From NCBI GenBank assembly GCA_045603125.1, contig JAZULN010000011.1, forward strand, positions 1 through 11,510: a DNA stretch of 11,510 bases. Direction: 5' to 3'. The position numbers and the translations under genes are program-made. Under the pieces are notes generated by a model. The model worked only from the letters and a program-made list of their open reading frames with translations. It ran no database searches and was not told the origin of the DNA. Positions 1 through 7,225 of the stretch are shown here, piece after piece. This DNA is from CAKSFT01 sp045603125 (lineage in GTDB: Bacteria; Bacillota; Clostridia; UBA1381). Each line of letters starts with the position of its first letter. Position 1 is the first letter of the stretch.

Positions 1-1
1 A

Positions 2-157
2 ACACATAAGCTTGCAGGAAAACTTTGGATTTACGGCGGTATAATAATGATTGTGTCAGGACTTTTCAATTTAACATTTATATTTGTGACAATAATTTTT
101 GCACTTGTTATTATTCCAACTGTCTATTCATATTTGTTGTATCGGAAACAAAAATAA
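2..157 (+). CDS. SdpI-family membrane protein, C-terminal fragment
   Basis: The reading frame enters from beyond the left edge and ends at TAA 155-157, leaving the last 51 residues. It begins THKLAGKLWIYGGI and continues into one long hydrophobic stretch (roughly residues 14-45), ending in a basic YRKQK tail. The AGKLW-GG segment followed by a last transmembrane helix is typical of the C-terminus of SdpI/YhfL-family proteins, which include the B. subtilis SdpI immunity protein against the SdpC toxin. Family membership rests on this short segment only. Whether it is an immunity protein or one of the many family members of unknown role cannot be told. The start lies outside the window, and a strong hairpin follows about 40 bp downstream. 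Confidence 0.68.
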   Translation, partial: THKLAGKLWIYGGIIMIVSGLFNLTFIFVTIIFALVIIPTVYSYLLYRKQK

Positions 158-198
158 GAAATAAATATTTTAAAAGCATTAGATTTTATATTGATGAA

Positions 199-230
199 AC
201 GGCACGGATTTTCTCCGTGCCGTAACTTTT
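199..230 (+). terminator. Intrinsic terminator after the SdpI-family gene
   Basis: A perfect 10-bp stem, ACGGCACGGA (199-208) with TCCGTGCCGT (214-223), closes a 5-nt loop and is followed by AACTTTT. It lies about 40 bp after the SdpI-family stop codon. The T-run is short, so strength is uncertain. Confidence 0.75.
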
Positions 231-567
231 AAATGTGTCAAATTTTAATATACAGTAACCAAAGAAAAGCAGAATTGTATTTGGACAAAAAAATCTGCTA
301 GAATTTAAAAATATTCTCGCAGAATTGCTCTCTATAAACGAAATCGGCAGAATTGACGAAATCAAGTGATGCTAAAATGATGATGTAGCAGACGGAATTG
401 TTAGAAACGGATGCGACCGTATGCGAAATTGATGCTCATTTCGGGCATAAATATTTGACTCACAAGACCATGCGCCGTCAACAGAAATATAATTAAAATT
501 TACTAAAAATTGCTATTGATGCTCAAAAAAGTGAAGATTACTGATCTTGAAAATTGGCAATAAAAAA
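231..567. other. Intergenic stretch with no recognisable gene
   Basis: About 340 bp of AT-rich DNA with stops in every frame and no open frame with a credible ribosome binding site. GCAGAATTG occurs three times (269-277, 319-327, 347-355) without regular spacing. One short frame (about 394-501) would read ELLETDATVCEIDAHFGHKY and a few more residues, but has no start context and matches nothing I recognise. It could be decayed coding DNA; no terminal repeats or transposase motifs are visible. Confidence 0.5.
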
Positions 568-592
568 TGGCTCAAACCCAGTGTTTGAGCCA
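562..592 (-). terminator. Intrinsic terminator of the tRNA-Trp transcript
   Basis: TGGCTCAAAC (568-577) pairs perfectly with GTTTGAGCCA (583-592) around a 5-nt loop. Read on the minus strand the stem is followed by TTTTTTATTG, a proper U-tract. It begins 8 bp after the CCA end of tRNA-Trp. Confidence 0.88.
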
Positions 593-599
593 AATATAT

Positions 600-673
600 T
601 GGCAGGGGTAGAAGGACTCGAACCCTCAAGAACGGTTTTGGAGACCGGCATGTTACCATTACATCATACCCCT
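600..673 (-). tRNA. trnW: tRNA-Trp (anticodon CCA)
   Basis: On the minus strand, acceptor AGGGGTA pairs with TACCCCT. The D-arm is ATGT/ACAT and the anticodon loop CTCCAAA gives anticodon CCA, which reads UGG. The T-arm is GAGGG-TTCGAGT-CCTTC. The discriminator is G and the 3' CCA is encoded (600-602). The anticodon stem CCGGT/ACCGT has a C-U mismatch at the outer pair. A consensus promoter lies upstream (783-811), and a terminator follows. The 5' half is duplicated 92 bp upstream within the same transcript. Confidence 0.95.
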
Positions 674-768
674 AAAGAGCGCCATATTAAGTTTTTATTA
701 TGCAGCATTTGCAACATAGGGACACGGCTTTGGAGACCGGCATGTTACCATTACATCATACCCCTAAA
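632..768. repeat. 45-bp direct repeat, 92 bp apart
   Basis: Copies at 632-676 and 724-768 differ only at 636 (T) versus 728 (C). The 47 bp between them (677-723) resemble neither copy. The repeat ends abruptly, on one side inside the tRNA anticodon stem and on the other just upstream of the tRNA 5' end. Confidence 0.92.
724..765 (-). pseudogene. Duplicated 5' half of tRNA-Trp
   Basis: From the acceptor 5' strand through the D-arm and anticodon loop to the 3' strand of the anticodon stem, this segment matches the intact tRNA-Trp with one substitution (724-768 against 632-676, including 3 flanking bases). It then runs into unrelated sequence, with no T-arm and no acceptor 3' strand. It lies downstream of the tRNA promoter, so it should be transcribed as part of the leader of the real tRNA-Trp. 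It could be a decayed tandem tRNA copy, a recombination scar or an old attachment-site remnant. The near-perfect identity suggests either a recent event or gene conversion. Confidence 0.85.
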
Positions 769-782
769 TAACTTACCGAATC

Positions 783-811
783 ATTCTAACACATTTATTT
801 TGAATTGTCAA
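783..811 (-). promoter_or_regulatory. Promoter for tRNA-Trp
   Basis: On the minus strand TTGACA (806-811), a 17-bp spacer, then TAGAAT (783-788). Transcription would start near 776, just ahead of the half tRNA-Trp copy. Confidence 0.85.
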
Positions 812-821
812 TAGTTTTCCC

Positions 822-842
822 AAAAATAAATCATTTATTTTT
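822..842. promoter_or_regulatory. AT palindrome between the divergent tRNA promoters
   Basis: AAAAATAAAT (822-831), a central C, then ATTTATTTTT (833-842) form a perfect 10-bp-arm palindrome. Its centre (832) is about 20 bp from each of the outward-facing -35 boxes (811 and 852). Position and A/T-tract composition fit UP elements for RNA polymerase alpha subunits serving both tRNA promoters; a regulator site is the alternative. Confidence 0.45.
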
Positions 843-851
843 AATATATTC

Positions 852-880
852 TTGACAAAACAAAAATATTATGTTACAAT
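852..880 (+). promoter_or_regulatory. Promoter for tRNA-Ser(GGA)
   Basis: TTGACA (852-857), a 17-bp spacer, then TACAAT (875-880). The predicted start near 887 lies about 9 bp before the mature tRNA. Confidence 0.87.
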
Positions 881-895
881 TTTATGGTTGGTTGC

Positions 896-983
896 GGAGA
901 GGTGGCCGAGTGGTCGAAGGCGCAGCATTGGAAATGCTGTGATGTTCACGCATCCGAGAGTTCGAATCTCTTCCTCTCCTCCA
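896..983 (+). tRNA. trnS: tRNA-Ser (anticodon GGA)
   Basis: Acceptor GGAGAGG pairs with CCTCTCC (973-979). Anticodon stem CAGCA/TGCTG carries loop TTGGAAA with anticodon GGA, reading UCC and UCU. The long variable arm (GATG/CATC stem) is typical of class II tRNAs. The T-arm is GAGAG-TTCGAAT-CTCTT and CCA is encoded at 981-983. The base at position 73 (980) is T, whereas bacterial tRNA-Ser normally has G there. A terminator follows at 990. Confidence 0.95.
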
Positions 984-989
984 AAAAAG

Positions 990-1010
990 AACACACCTTC
1001 GGGTGTGTTT
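990..1010. terminator. Bidirectional UUCG terminator
   Basis: AACACACC (990-997) and GGTGTGTT (1002-1009) close a TTCG tetraloop. T-rich tracts follow on both strands: TTTTTTAT after the stem on the plus strand, TTCTTTTTT on the minus strand. It ends tRNA-Ser from the left and the aromatic operon from the right, 13 bp after the aroQ stop. Confidence 0.9.
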
Positions 1011-1022
1011 TTTATCTGACAT

Positions 1023-1460
1023 TTATTTATTAAATTCCAGTAAGAATTCAACTGCTTCAAAATAGCCCGCTAAACCTTTTCCCATAATGGTCTTTTCTGC
1101 GGCAAGACGCACATAGCTTATTTGACGAAAATCCTCTCTTTTGGAAACATCGGAGATGTGTACCTCAACGGTCGGAATTTTAACGGCAGAAAGTGCGTCT
1201 AAAAGGGCAATGCTTGTGTGAGTATATGCCCCTGGATTTATAACGATCCCATCGGCTTTTTCATAGTATGCCTCCTGGATTTTATCCACCAAATCACCTT
1301 CGTGATTGGATTGGTAGGCAATAAGTGTATAGCCCTTTTCTTTTGAGTGAGTATCTAATGAATCTAGTAAGCTCTGAAAACTTTCAGTTCCGTATTTATC
1401 GGGCTCTCGTATTCCTAACATATTAAGATTTGGTCCGTTTAAAACATATATTTTTTTCAT
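1023..1460 (-). CDS. aroQ: Type II 3-dehydroquinate dehydratase
   Basis: Cytoplasmic enzyme of shikimate step 3, dehydrating 3-dehydroquinate to 3-dehydroshikimate; type II enzymes form dodecamers. At 145 residues the length is normal. It opens with the family signature YVLNGPNLNMLG (5-16). Visible residues matching the active site are R18, the lid tyrosine Y23 (DKYG), N75 in INPGAYTHTS (74-83), H81 and the catalytic H101 in VEVHISDV. SNHEGDLVDKI (51-61) is also typical. The ATG at 1460 overlaps the TGA of the upstream aroE-aroK gene (ATGA), so translation is probably coupled. It is the last gene of the operon. The enzyme is unrelated to the type I AroD. Confidence 0.96.
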   Translation of the reverse strand: MKKIYVLNGPNLNMLGIREPDKYGTESFQSLLDSLDTHSKEKGYTLIAYQSNHEGDLVDKIQEAYYEKADGIVINPGAYTHTSIALLDALSAVKIPTVEVHISDVSKREDFRQISYVRLAAEKTIMGKGLAGYFEAVEFLLEFNK

Positions 1461-2695
1461 TTTAAAAATTCTCCCAATATTTTATCTAAAACCTCAGCGA
1501 CGCTACAGTCTGCATCAATTCTAACATCCGCTGAAGCTTTATAAATGTCGTATCGTTCTTTAAACTTTTTCTCCAATGCCTCGCGGGTGCTTGTCAGGGG
1601 TCTGTCTTCGGTGGGAAGGAGTGATGATAGAGGTCTATCTATAAAATACACCCTTCCGTTTTGGAAAAGTGCCCTGATATTTTCTTTTTTAAGGGGTACT
1701 CCGCCGCCTGTTGCAATTACTACACCAGTGTTTTTTGATACTTCAAATACCGTCTCGGTTTCAATCTTACGAAATGTTTCTTCACCCATAGTATTAATGA
1801 TTTCAGAAATGCTTTTTCCTTCTTTTTTCTCTATCACCAAGTCGGTATCGATAAATGGTCGGTTTAACTTTTCAGAAAGTGCTTTTCCTACAGTGGATTT
1901 TCCGGATGATGGCATACCGATTAGCACAATATTTTCTTTTTCGGCTCGCAAAGCTTCATAAATATTATCAAGTGTCCCTTTTTCGTATTCTTTATCCGTA
2001 AAAATTTCCGATGCCCTGACTCCTTGGCCAACCAGCATATAAAGTCCGCCTTCTGCTAGGATTCCAAGCTCTTTTGCGTCTTCAACTAATGGAGTTCTTA
2101 GCGGGTTATAAACCGCGTCAATCACTCCTGAGAGATTTGGGAATCTTTTTATATCAACTGCCTTTTTAAATATATCCGGGTACATCCCAAGGGGAGTTGT
2201 ATTGATGATAACATCGGTGTCGCGGTGGTTTTCATATAGCTCATCGTAGGTTATAATGCCGTCTCGGGATGTTCTTGAAACCGTTATGACCTCTTTTGCA
2301 GAAAGTGATTTTGCAACGGCATTGGCAGTCTTTGATGTGCCACCGGTGCCGAGAATTGCCACTTTCTTTCCGGCTAACTCCACCTTTGCGTGGGCGATTA
2401 ACATTTTCATTCCGTAAAAATCGGTGTTATAACCAAAAAGAAGCCCATCTCGGTTTACAATAGTGTTTACGGCTCCAATTTCTTTGGCGTGTTCGTCAAT
2501 GTAATAAAGATATGGAATAACCTTTTCTTTATAGGGAATAGTGACATTTATGGCAAAAAAATCACGTTTTTCCATAAATTCTGGGAGCTTGTCTCTTGGT
2601 ATTTCCTTTAACTCATATTTATAATCCGCCAGGGACTGGTGGATTTGTTTGGAAAAACTATGTTTTAGCTGTTCGCCTATTAAACCGTATTTCAT
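1457..2695 (-). CDS. aroE-aroK: Fused shikimate dehydrogenase-shikimate kinase (AroE-AroK)
   Basis: A 412-residue bifunctional protein for two consecutive steps: NADPH reduction of 3-dehydroshikimate to shikimate, then ATP phosphorylation to shikimate 3-phosphate. The AroE part (about 1-248) shows the substrate segment KHSFSK (11-16), NVTIPYKE with catalytic K56, GYNTD with D92, the nucleotide-binding loop GTGGTSK (116-122) and INTTPLGMYP (164-173). The AroK part (about 254-412) shows Walker A GMPSSGKST (260-268), FIDTD (D283, D285), FRKIE (R309), TGGG (329-332) and the lid TEDRPLT with R365. The ATG at 2695 is chosen because AGGAGG lies 7 bp upstream, abutting the pheA stop, and AroE homology starts at MKYGLIG. 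A longer frame back to 2767 lies inside pheA and lacks homology. Both active sites look intact. Confidence 0.95.
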   Translation of the reverse strand: MKYGLIGEQLKHSFSKQIHQSLADYKYELKEIPRDKLPEFMEKRDFFAINVTIPYKEKVIPYLYYIDEHAKEIGAVNTIVNRDGLLFGYNTDFYGMKMLIAHAKVELAGKKVAILGTGGTSKTANAVAKSLSAKEVITVSRTSRDGIITYDELYENHRDTDVIINTTPLGMYPDIFKKAVDIKRFPNLSGVIDAVYNPLRTPLVEDAKELGILAEGGLYMLVGQGVRASEIFTDKEYEKGTLDNIYEALRAEKENIVLIGMPSSGKSTVGKALSEKLNRPFIDTDLVIEKKEGKSISEIINTMGEETFRKIETETVFEVSKNTGVVIATGGGVPLKKENIRALFQNGRVYFIDRPLSSLLPTEDRPLTSTREALEKKFKERYDIYKASADVRIDADCSVAEVLDKILGEFLK

Positions 2696-2708
2696 ATTTT
2701 TTCCTCCT

Positions 2709-3851
2709 TTATGCCTGCAGGTAACTGCCAAGGAAGGTAAGGTTGGTGTTGCCGGATGAAAGTTCATCTAAAATAGCAATAGCGTCTTCTGAATAGATAG
2801 AAGCCTCCAGGTCGAAATAGAAGGAGAACTCAAAGTCTCTGCCGGCAATGGGTCTGCTTTCAAGCTTTGTAAGGTTTAATCCTGCCATAGCAAATTTTGA
2901 AATTATAGAATTAAGAGCCCCAGGGGTGTGTGGCAGATTCATAATAATACTGATTCTGTCGGCACCGGGATAGATTTCCAAGTTCTTTGAAATGCAGATA
3001 AATCTTGTAAAATTGCTGTCTGAATTTGCCACATTATCGTTTAGAACTGAAAGGCCATAATATTCTGCACAGTCCGGAGAAGATATGCAGGCAATGTCAC
3101 TCTTTTTTGAGTCACTTACAGTTTTTGCGGCAACGGCTGTATTTTCACAAACCGTAACCTTGACCGACGGATAGCTTTTTAAAAATTCCGAACACTGACC
3201 CAAGGCTTGCTCGTGGGAAATTATCTCGGTAATATTTGAAATATCTGTCCCCGGCTTTGCCATGAGTACGTGGTTGATTTTCATTTTTATGCTCTTTACA
3301 ATATGAAAATTGTGGTTTTTCATCAGGTCATAAACTCTTGTTACTGTGCCGTGGATAGAGTTTTCGATGGGGAGGATTCCGTAATTACAAATCCCCTTTT
3401 CCACCGACTCAAAAACATCCTCAAAGCTTTTAACAAATCTGATATCGGGACTTTTAAAAAGCTTGTCACAGGCAATCTGAGAATATGCACCCTCAATACC
3501 CTGGCAGGCAACAGTGCCTGAATGTGGGAAGATTTTTGGAGTGTTTTCCAATGCCTTCTTAATTTTCTCTGCTAATTGACCATTATTGTCAGCATTTCGC
3601 TTGTTCTGATAGCTTTTGCTAAGATCCATAAGAGTAGTAAAAAGTATGCGTGAATAATCTGCCATATCTTCACCTGAAGAATCACTTACCCTTTTTAAGA
3701 TGTCTCGCTCTCTGCCTTTTTGCATGGTACTAAGACCGTTTGCCTTTTTATAATCGGCAACGGCTGATACGATATTCATTCTTTCCAAAAAGAGCTTTAA
3801 AATTTTGTCGTCTATTTCATCAATTTGCTTTCTACATTCTGTTAAATCCAT
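2709..3851 (-). CDS. pheA: Bifunctional chorismate mutase / prephenate dehydratase
   Basis: Converts chorismate to prephenate and then to phenylpyruvate, the phenylalanine precursor. Three domains are visible in 380 residues. An AroQ-class helical chorismate mutase occupies 1-85, with arginines R7 and R24 and the RERD segment 47-50. The prephenate dehydratase catalytic domain covers about 105-290, with GIEGAYSQIA (118-127), PIENSIHGTV (161-170) and the NFTRF motif (280-284). A C-terminal ACT domain (about 298-375) carries GALNSI (311-316) and ESRP (331-334), the motifs that bind phenylalanine in feedback-inhibited enzymes. Allosteric inhibition by Phe is therefore likely. A GGAGG lies 6 bp before the ATG. 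It follows aroC by 14 bp, and its stop touches the aroE-aroK ribosome binding site. Confidence 0.96.
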   Translation of the reverse strand: MDLTECRKQIDEIDDKILKLFLERMNIVSAVADYKKANGLSTMQKGRERDILKRVSDSSGEDMADYSRILFTTLMDLSKSYQNKRNADNNGQLAEKIKKALENTPKIFPHSGTVACQGIEGAYSQIACDKLFKSPDIRFVKSFEDVFESVEKGICNYGILPIENSIHGTVTRVYDLMKNHNFHIVKSIKMKINHVLMAKPGTDISNITEIISHEQALGQCSEFLKSYPSVKVTVCENTAVAAKTVSDSKKSDIACISSPDCAEYYGLSVLNDNVANSDSNFTRFICISKNLEIYPGADRISIIMNLPHTPGALNSIISKFAMAGLNLTKLESRPIAGRDFEFSFYFDLEASIYSEDAIAILDELSSGNTNLTFLGSYLQA

Positions 3852-3865
3852 ATCTTTCCTCCGTA

Positions 3866-4936
3866 TTATAACAAAAAGTCTGAAATTGCAATGGCAGCCA
3901 TTGCCTCAACGCAAGGTACGGCCCTAACTGCAATACACGGGTCGTGTCTTCCTTTTGTTGAGAAGTTATCGACATTTTCATTCTTTGAAAAACTAATTGA
4001 ACTCTGTTGTAGGGATATTGAGGGAGTGGGTTTAAAAGCCACGTTAAAGGTTATAGGCATACCTGTGGTAATGCCACCCAGGACACCGCCGTGGTTGTTG
4101 GTTTTGGTTTTAACGTCGCCATCTTTTATATAAAACTCGTCGTTATTCTGAGAACCTTTAATTTTTGACGCTTCAAAGCCTAAACCGAACTCAATGCCTC
4201 TGACTCCGCCCAAACCAAATATAGCCTGTGAAATCATATTTTCAATTCCCTCAAACATAGGGTTGCCAATGCCGGATTTTACACCGTATATTCCACATTC
4301 AACACATCCGCCGATAGAGTTTCCTTCGGCTCTTGTTTCAATGATTAGTTCTTGCATCTGCTCGCCCAAATCATTAGAGAAGGTGGGGAAGCTACCTCCC
4401 TTAATTTTTTCAAGCTGTGAACTATCAAGAGATAGTGTGTTAATCTTTTCATCTTTTATGTCCCCGACTGACGATAAATGCGCAAGGATTTCAACTCCGC
4501 GTCTTTTTAAAATTTGCATAAGTATTCCGCCCACAGCACAAAGGGGAGCGGTTAGTCTTCCGGAAAAATGTCCACCGCCACGAAGGTCACAAAAACCATT
4601 ATATTTTATATAGGCTGAAAAATCAGCATGACCCGGTCTTGGAATATCAACCTTATAATCACTCGAGCGTGTGTTTTCGTTTTTTATAATAACGCATAAA
4701 GGTGCACCTGTAGTAAATCCATCCTTAATACCTGATAAAATATGAGGAATATCTGCCTCTTTTCGTGGTGTTGAATATTTATTGTTACCACCCTGACGTC
4801 GTTTTAGGAAAGCCTCTAATTCGGAAAAATCTATGTATTCTCCTGCGGGAAGATTATCGACCATAGCCCCGATTGCCTCACCATGGGATTCGCCAAAAAC
4901 ACTAACCCGTATTTTTCTTCCAATTTCAGATGACAT
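3866..4936 (-). CDS. aroC: Chorismate synthase
   Basis: Last common step: FMN-dependent anti elimination of phosphate from EPSP to give chorismate. The 356-residue length is normal. Family signatures are GESHG (15-19, H18), RPGHADFSA (100-108, H103), GGGHFSGRLTA (120-130) and the C-terminal RHDPC motif (330-334). The ATG at 4936 has AGGAGG 8 bp upstream, and the gene overlaps the end of aroA by 11 bp in another frame. The frame contains no separate flavin reductase domain, so the enzyme is probably monofunctional and depends on an outside source of reduced FMN. Confidence 0.96.
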   Translation of the reverse strand: MSSEIGRKIRVSVFGESHGEAIGAMVDNLPAGEYIDFSELEAFLKRRQGGNNKYSTPRKEADIPHILSGIKDGFTTGAPLCVIIKNENTRSSDYKVDIPRPGHADFSAYIKYNGFCDLRGGGHFSGRLTAPLCAVGGILMQILKRRGVEILAHLSSVGDIKDEKINTLSLDSSQLEKIKGGSFPTFSNDLGEQMQELIIETRAEGNSIGGCVECGIYGVKSGIGNPMFEGIENMISQAIFGLGGVRGIEFGLGFEASKIKGSQNNDEFYIKDGDVKTKTNNHGGVLGGITTGMPITFNVAFKPTPSISLQQSSISFSKNENVDNFSTKGRHDPCIAVRAVPCVEAMAAIAISDFLL

Positions 4937-6182
4937 CTACATAACCTCCTACCTTTTTAAAATCTTCCATAAATGACGGGTACGACTTATTCATAGCCTC
5001 CGCACCCTCTAATATAATTTCACTATCAGAAATAGCACCGGCAACAAATGCCGACATAGCGATTCGGTGGTCGTTTGCACTGTTAACCGTACCGCCAAAG
5101 AGTCTGCCTGTTCCAAATATAGTCAGGGAATCTTCGGTTTCTTCAACCTTGCCACCGAGATTTAAAATGAGCTCTTTGGTGGTTTTAATTCTGTCACTTT
5201 CTTTGATTCTAAGTCTCTTCGCGTTATATAAAGTGGATTTTCCCGAAGCTCCGCAGGCTAAAATCGACATTACAGGGAACAGGTCAGGGCACTCGGAAAC
5301 GTCAAAATCAAAGGATTTTAACTCGCTTTTTGATACTGTAATCAAGTCATCTGTTATACTGATTTTTGCGTTTGTAAGCTTTAAAACATCTAAAATCATT
5401 TTATCGCTTTGATAACTCTTAAGATTTAAATTGCGAACCGAAACTCTGCCGCCCAAAGCTCCTAAAACCAAGAAAAATGCGGCGTTTGACCAATCGCCTT
5501 CCACTTGATAATGCCCGGGGGATTTATATGTCCCTATTGGATTTACCCAAAATTCATCGCCGCATATTTTTATGTCCCCTCCAAACTTTTTTAACACATC
5601 AATGGTAAGGTCTACATAAGCCGATGACTCAAGATTTGATGTTAATATAATCTTACTTTCTTCGGAAAGTAAGGGTAGTGCAAATAAGAGTCCGGATATA
5701 TATTGTGAACTAACGTTTCCGGCAATTTTAAATGTGCCGGAAAGGGTCTTTTCAGAAACGGTTATTGGTAAATGAGATGATGAAAATTCGTTCCCGTGTT
5801 TAGATAGTAAGTCAACAATTATCTCCATCGGTCTTTCGGGAAGCCTTCCCGAACCTACAAATGTTGCACCCTCGCCAAGACATGCTAATACGGGGAGTAA
5901 AAACCTAAGGGTTGAGCCACTCTCAAAACAGTCAAGAGTCGGATTTTTGATAATTTTTTTAATCGGGGTTATCTCATAGATATCCCCGGTTTTTTCATAT
6001 TCTGCCCCCATATTTTTAATGCAATTTAAAGTAGCCTCAATATCCTTGGATAGATGTGATATAGATATTTTAGTTTTTTTGTCTGCAAGAGCGGCTGCAA
6101 TTATTGCTCTATGGGCATCCGACTTTGAGGCGATTGCAAAAACTTCGCCACAGGGTCTTGCCGGTTTTATCTTTACCTGCAT
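4926..6182 (-). CDS. aroA: 3-phosphoshikimate 1-carboxyvinyltransferase (EPSP synthase)
   Basis: Transfers enolpyruvate from PEP to shikimate 3-phosphate. The protein has 418 residues. Visible motifs are SKSDAHR (19-25, with K20, S21 and R25 at the substrate site), ESGSTLRFLLP (87-97, PEP loop), SSQYISG (158-164), CPDLFP (298-303, with D300 at the catalytic Asp position), RIKESDR (325-331, E328) and NDHRIAM (370-376). The start at 6182 is preferred because AGGAG lies about 7 bp upstream and homology begins at MQVKIKPA. A frame extension to 6230 is only the aroB 3' end read out of frame. It overlaps aroB by 10 bp and aroC by 11 bp. The PEP loop reads SGST rather than the NAGT seen in E. coli. 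Confidence 0.95.
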   Translation of the reverse strand: MQVKIKPARPCGEVFAIASKSDAHRAIIAAALADKKTKISISHLSKDIEATLNCIKNMGAEYEKTGDIYEITPIKKIIKNPTLDCFESGSTLRFLLPVLACLGEGATFVGSGRLPERPMEIIVDLLSKHGNEFSSSHLPITVSEKTLSGTFKIAGNVSSQYISGLLFALPLLSEESKIILTSNLESSAYVDLTIDVLKKFGGDIKICGDEFWVNPIGTYKSPGHYQVEGDWSNAAFFLVLGALGGRVSVRNLNLKSYQSDKMILDVLKLTNAKISITDDLITVSKSELKSFDFDVSECPDLFPVMSILACGASGKSTLYNAKRLRIKESDRIKTTKELILNLGGKVEETEDSLTIFGTGRLFGGTVNSANDHRIAMSAFVAGAISDSEIILEGAEAMNKSYPSFMEDFKKVGGYVDVI

Positions 6183-7225
6183 TCTAGCACTCCTTCTAGT
6201 TCTGAGATGTTGATTTTTTTCAATACACATTTTCCGATTTTTTCGGGGACAACCAGATTTATTGTATCTAAATTCCGTTTTTTATCTTTATACATAGCCG
6301 ATAAAATATCCTCGGTTTTCATATCAAAATGAGTAGGGAGGTTGTTCTTCTCAAGACATTTTTTAATTTCGTCATGAGTAACCTCATGGGACCAACCTAA
6401 ATTATCACTGATTTTTGAAATTATCGCCATACCAATTCCCACCGCAATGCCGTGAGAAATCTGATAATTCGAGACTTTTTCAATTGCGTGGCCTATTGTG
6501 TGGCCAAAATTTAAAAGCTGTCTTTTGCCGGTGTCAAACTCGTCTTCCGAGACAATCTCTGCCTTAATTTTAACGCAGGTTTTTATGATTTTTTCTATAT
6601 CCCAGTCCTTATTTTCCGAAAGCTCGGAAAAAAGAGCCTTATCAAAGATAACACCATATTTAATAGCCTCTGCAACGCCTTCTTTAAAGTTATCTTCCGG
6701 AAGCGTTTTAAAGGTGTCGATGTCGCAAATCACAGCCCGTGGCTGATAAAATGCACCGGCAAGATTTTTCCCTGATTTTAAGTTAACACCGGTCTTTCCG
6801 CCAACCGACGAATCAATTGCCGCTAAAAATGTTGTGGGGACTTGCAAAAAATCTATCCCACGAAGATAGCTTGAGGCACAAAAACCTGAAATATCGCCTG
6901 TTATTCCGCCGCCAAGTGCTAAAATACAGTCGGAGCGGGTGACATTGTTTTCTGCCATAAATTCTAAAATCTTTGAAAAGGTTTCGATGGATTTATGGTT
7001 CTCGCCATGAGGGAACACAAACTTCAAAACCCGGAAATCTTCCGATTCTAAAATATCCGAAACCTTTTTTGAATAATATTTATCCACATTGTCATCGGTT
7101 ATAATAACAACGGTTTTTGCACGGGTTACTTCCTTTAGTTTTTTAGGGATAAGATTTAAAATATCTCTTCCAATAATTATATCGTAAGGGTTTTTAATAC
7201 CTTTTACCGAAACTATTCTACTCAT
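6173..7225 (-). CDS. aroB: 3-dehydroquinate synthase
   Basis: Shikimate step 2: NAD- and metal-dependent cyclisation of DAHP to 3-dehydroquinate. The protein has 350 residues. Motifs include GENHKS (74-79), GGGITGDISGF (105-115), PTTFLAAIDSSVGGKTGVN (130-148), KNLAGAF (153-159) and KDKKR (313-317). Metal ligands are expected at E186 (VAEAIKYG), H242 (FGHTIGHA) and H258 (SHG). The ATG at 7225, with AGGAG 10 bp upstream, is preferred over an in-frame TTG at 7231, which is only 4 bp from the AGGAG. The gene overlaps tyrA by 8 bp, so coupled translation is likely. Confidence 0.95.
   Translation of the reverse strand: MSRIVSVKGIKNPYDIIIGRDILNLIPKKLKEVTRAKTVVIITDDNVDKYYSKKVSDILESEDFRVLKFVFPHGENHKSIETFSKILEFMAENNVTRSDCILALGGGITGDISGFCASSYLRGIDFLQVPTTFLAAIDSSVGGKTGVNLKSGKNLAGAFYQPRAVICDIDTFKTLPEDNFKEGVAEAIKYGVIFDKALFSELSENKDWDIEKIIKTCVKIKAEIVSEDEFDTGKRQLLNFGHTIGHAIEKVSNYQISHGIAVGIGMAIISKISDNLGWSHEVTHDEIKKCLEKNNLPTHFDMKTEDILSAMYKDKKRNLDTINLVVPEKIGKCVLKKINISELEGVLECR

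Noticed and set aside
25..225. 66-residue plus-strand frame at the left edge
   Set aside because: It is out of frame with the SdpI-like C-terminus, reads into the terminator hairpin, and resembles no known family.
269..355. Three GCAGAATTG copies as a CRISPR or iteron array
   Set aside because: Only 9 bp long with unequal spacing (50 and 28 bp), in AT-rich DNA; too weak to call.
394..501. Possible remnant of an integrase or transposase (AHFGHKYL segment)
   Set aside because: The HFGH resemblance to recombinase C-termini is too short, catalytic residues are absent, and stops interrupt the frame on both sides.
554..814. 86-residue plus-strand open frame
   Set aside because: It runs antisense through tRNA-Trp and its duplicated half. 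The composition reflects tRNA sequence, and no ribosome binding site precedes it.
2696..2767. 24-residue N-terminal extension of AroE-AroK
   Set aside because: It overlaps pheA, has no homology to AroE, and a strong AGGAGG sits 7 bp before the internal ATG at 2695.
6183..6230. 16-residue N-terminal extension of AroA
   Set aside because: It is the aroB 3' end in another frame. AGGAG spacing and homology both favour the ATG at 6182.
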